Positions 7,701 to 8,256 of a stretch of 8,256 nucleotides of DNA are shown here, in pieces (the stretch's first letter is position 1; every line of letters starts with the position of its first letter). The DNA comes from Deltaproteobacteria bacterium (GTDB lineage Bacteria; Desulfobacterota; B13-G15). The notes below the pieces were generated by a model. It saw only the letters and a program-made list of their open reading frames with translations. It did not search any database and was not told the DNA's origin. Position numbers and translations under genes: made by a program. The DNA lies in contig QMLA01000031.1 of the NCBI GenBank assembly GCA_003646585.1, forward strand, positions 1 to 8,256, read 5' to 3'.

Positions 7701-8132
7701 GCCGAATTCGAGGATCTCACGGGGAGGATCGAGGGGGTGGTCTTCCCCGACCTCTTCAGGGAGTCTCGGCCTTTGCTGCTGTCCGAAGAGCCCTTGCTGA
7801 TATCGGGGATCCTGGAAAAGGACGATGACGGAAGGCCGCGCTTGAGGGTCCAGTCCCTGAAGTCCCTCCTTGAGGCCGAAGGGTCCGAGGGCTTAAAGAG
7901 GGTCAGGATAAAGATAAAGGCCGAGGGACTGGACCGGGGTCAGCTGGAGGCCTTAAAGGAGCTCTTCAGGAGGAACCAGGGACCCTGTGAGACCTTCCTC
8001 CACCTGATCTCCCCCAAAAAGGAGGTGGTAATAAGGCTTCCGGAGGACTTCAGGCTCAATCCCACCGAGGACTTAAACCGGCAAATGGAATCCCTGCTTG
8101 GCCCCACGGCCTTCGTCGTGGAGGTGGAGTAA
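4731..8132 (+). CDS. dnaE: DNA polymerase III subunit alpha (DnaE1 type)
   Basis: This is the catalytic subunit of the replicative polymerase. At 1133 residues it is a normal length and intact. The N-terminal PHP domain (about 5-275) keeps what look like all nine metal ligands: H9, H11, D18, H43, E68, H85, C135, D202 and H204. The polymerase core has GPGRGSAAGS at 355-364 and catalytic aspartates D399 and D401 in PDIDVDF, with D550 in KFDLLGL (E. coli D401, D403, D555). Further on are a helix-hairpin-helix region around 815-875, a beta-clamp-binding motif QATLF at 902-906, an OB-fold at about 967-1042 and the usual C-terminal domain. It is the DnaE rather than the PolC type, since it lacks an internal exonuclease. 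The ATG at 4731 gives the family start EFVHLHLHSQYSILDG and lies 3 bases after the guaA stop, with GAGGG abutting it, so coupling to guaA is likely. accA follows with no gap, a frequent bacterial pairing. Confidence 0.99.
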   Translation: MAREFVHLHLHSQYSILDGAIRFEELFELLERYGMKACALTDHGNMFGAIEFYTMARQRGIKPILGCEVYVAPNSRRERSGEPHHLVLLAMDREGYRNLCHLVSLGYLEGFYQKPRIDLELLEELNRGLLVLTSCLKGEIPSLILKGDWEGAKRKASYFKEVFGDRFYLELQDNGIEEQKRVNEGLLKLARELDIKVLATNDCHYLRREDAFLHDVLLCIQTGKTLNDPRRLRFQTDQFHLRSPEEMEALFGHVPQALSNTLEVAERCQLELDLGHYQLPHFDPPEGKTLEGYLEELAEEGLRRRIQERGIRDPGPYWERLKRELQVINSMGFAGYFLIVQDFVNWAKERGIAVGPGRGSAAGSLVAYCLGITDIDPLEHGLLFERFLNPERVSLPDIDVDFCYERRDEVIQYVKERYGHDKVAHIITFGKMQARAVVRDVGRVLGIPYREVDIIAKLIPGGPNVTLQEALALEPRLRELAQRDDSYRKLLEIALRLEGMVRHASTHAAGVVIANRPLMDYMPLYRGKEGEITTQYAMKEVEQIGLVKFDLLGLKTLTMIEEILRLLKERRGIEIDLRKIPLDDPETYRLLSEGDTTGVFQLESQGMRDLLRKIKPQRFSDLVALLALYRPGPLGSGMVEDYIKRRRDKQKIQYLHDSLRDILEETYGVLVYQEQVMMVASALADFSLGEADLLRKAMSKKVPEEMARLRDRFIEGASRKGIDRQKASEIFDSMAKFAEYGFNKSHSAAYALIAYRTAYLKAHYPHEFMAALLTSDMNDSDKVMRYVSECKDRGIEVLKPDINSSLWEFTVEGDSPPKIRFGLGAIKNVGEAAVRAILEAREAGPFKNFTNFCLRVDPRKVNRRAIESLIKAGAFDEFGSRSRLLDLLPKVIQKASKGRNSQATLFRSLPEEEPPLREWTESEVLRAEKEVLGFYLSGHPLKDYEHLIREKARHTIRALEDLDPGQGVRIAGLVVNLREIRTKKGDRMATAEFEDLTGRIEGVVFPDLFRESRPLLLSEEPLLISGILEKDDDGRPRLRVQSLKSLLEAEGSEGLKRVRIKIKAEGLDRGQLEALKELFRRNQGPCETFLHLISPKKEVVIRLPEDFRLNPTEDLNRQMESLLGPTAFVVEVE
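8120..8129 (+). promoter_or_regulatory. Shine-Dalgarno site of accA inside the end of dnaE
   Basis: GGAGGTGGAG lies in the last codons of dnaE, and the GGAGG core ends 8 bases before the accA ATG. The dnaE stop TAA and the accA ATG are directly adjacent (TAAATG), so terminating ribosomes could restart here. The good site marks 8133 as the accA start. Confidence 0.7.
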
Positions 8133-8256
8133 ATGCTCAGGCATTATCTGGATTTCGAAAGGCCCCTTATGGAACTGGAGAGGGAATACGAGGAATTGAG
8201 CCGCTTTGCCTCCCCTTCGGATCCCAAGGTCCAAAAGAGGCTCGAGAGGATCAGGA
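8133..8256 (+). CDS. accA: Acetyl-CoA carboxylase carboxyltransferase subunit alpha, 5' part (cut by window end)
   Basis: Only the first 41 codons are present. They encode MLRHYLDFERPLMELEREYE and a charged helical stretch. The LDFE-PL-ELE pattern at residues 6-16 is the characteristic N-terminus of AccA, which with AccD forms the carboxyltransferase that moves the carboxyl group from biotin to acetyl-CoA to make malonyl-CoA for fatty acids. Its place directly after dnaE, with zero intergenic bases, is the common dnaE-accA arrangement and supports the call. The catalytic part lies outside the window, so integrity cannot be judged. Confidence 0.87.
   Translation, partial: MLRHYLDFERPLMELEREYEELSRFASPSDPKVQKRLERIR

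Noticed and set aside
1..8256. CRISPR array, insertion sequence, tRNA, phage or defence genes
   Set aside because: No repeated spacer-like units, transposase motifs, terminal inverted repeats or tRNA-like folds were seen. Nearly all bases are covered by recognised housekeeping genes and one cytochrome gene.

Overview
This is a compact stretch of bacterial chromosome, mostly housekeeping genes, with six protein-coding genes on the + strand (two cut by the window edges) and one on the - strand. The sequence is GC-rich. Arginine is written very often as AGG, and ATA is common for isoleucine; this codon style is frequent in thermophiles. A small, lysine-rich tetrahaem cytochrome c3, the electron carrier typical of sulfate reducers and their relatives, sits among the housekeeping genes. 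Together these suggest an anaerobic, possibly thermophilic, member of the Desulfobacterota ('Deltaproteobacteria'). That placement is inference: there is no rRNA or other decisive marker here.

Layout. (1) Positions 1-2648 hold a tightly packed + strand operon: the 3' part of dxr (isoprenoid synthesis), rseP (site-2 membrane protease) and tsaB (tRNA t6A modification). Both junctions are 4-base ATGA stop/start overlaps, so translational coupling is likely. (2) Positions 2688-3071 hold the cytochrome c3 gene on the - strand, convergent with tsaB. It has its own near-consensus sigma70-type promoter, a strong Shine-Dalgarno sequence and a probable intrinsic terminator that reaches back into the 3' end of tsaB, so it looks monocistronic. 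(3) Positions 3072-3188 form a 117-base divergent control region. (4) Positions 3189-8256 hold a second + strand operon: guaA (GMP synthetase), dnaE (replicative DNA polymerase III alpha) and the start of accA (acetyl-CoA carboxylase alpha). The gaps are 3 and 0 bases.

The two + strand operons supply precursors or machinery for growth: isoprenoids, envelope proteolysis, tRNA modification, GMP, DNA replication and fatty acids. The cytochrome is a separate periplasmic redox unit inserted between them, with no hydrogenase, maturation or partner gene in view.

I found no undescribed biological system. The points most worth a second look are regulatory: the back-to-back promoters between the cytochrome and guaA, the terminator antisense to the tsaB tail, and the short, poorly marked guaA leader.
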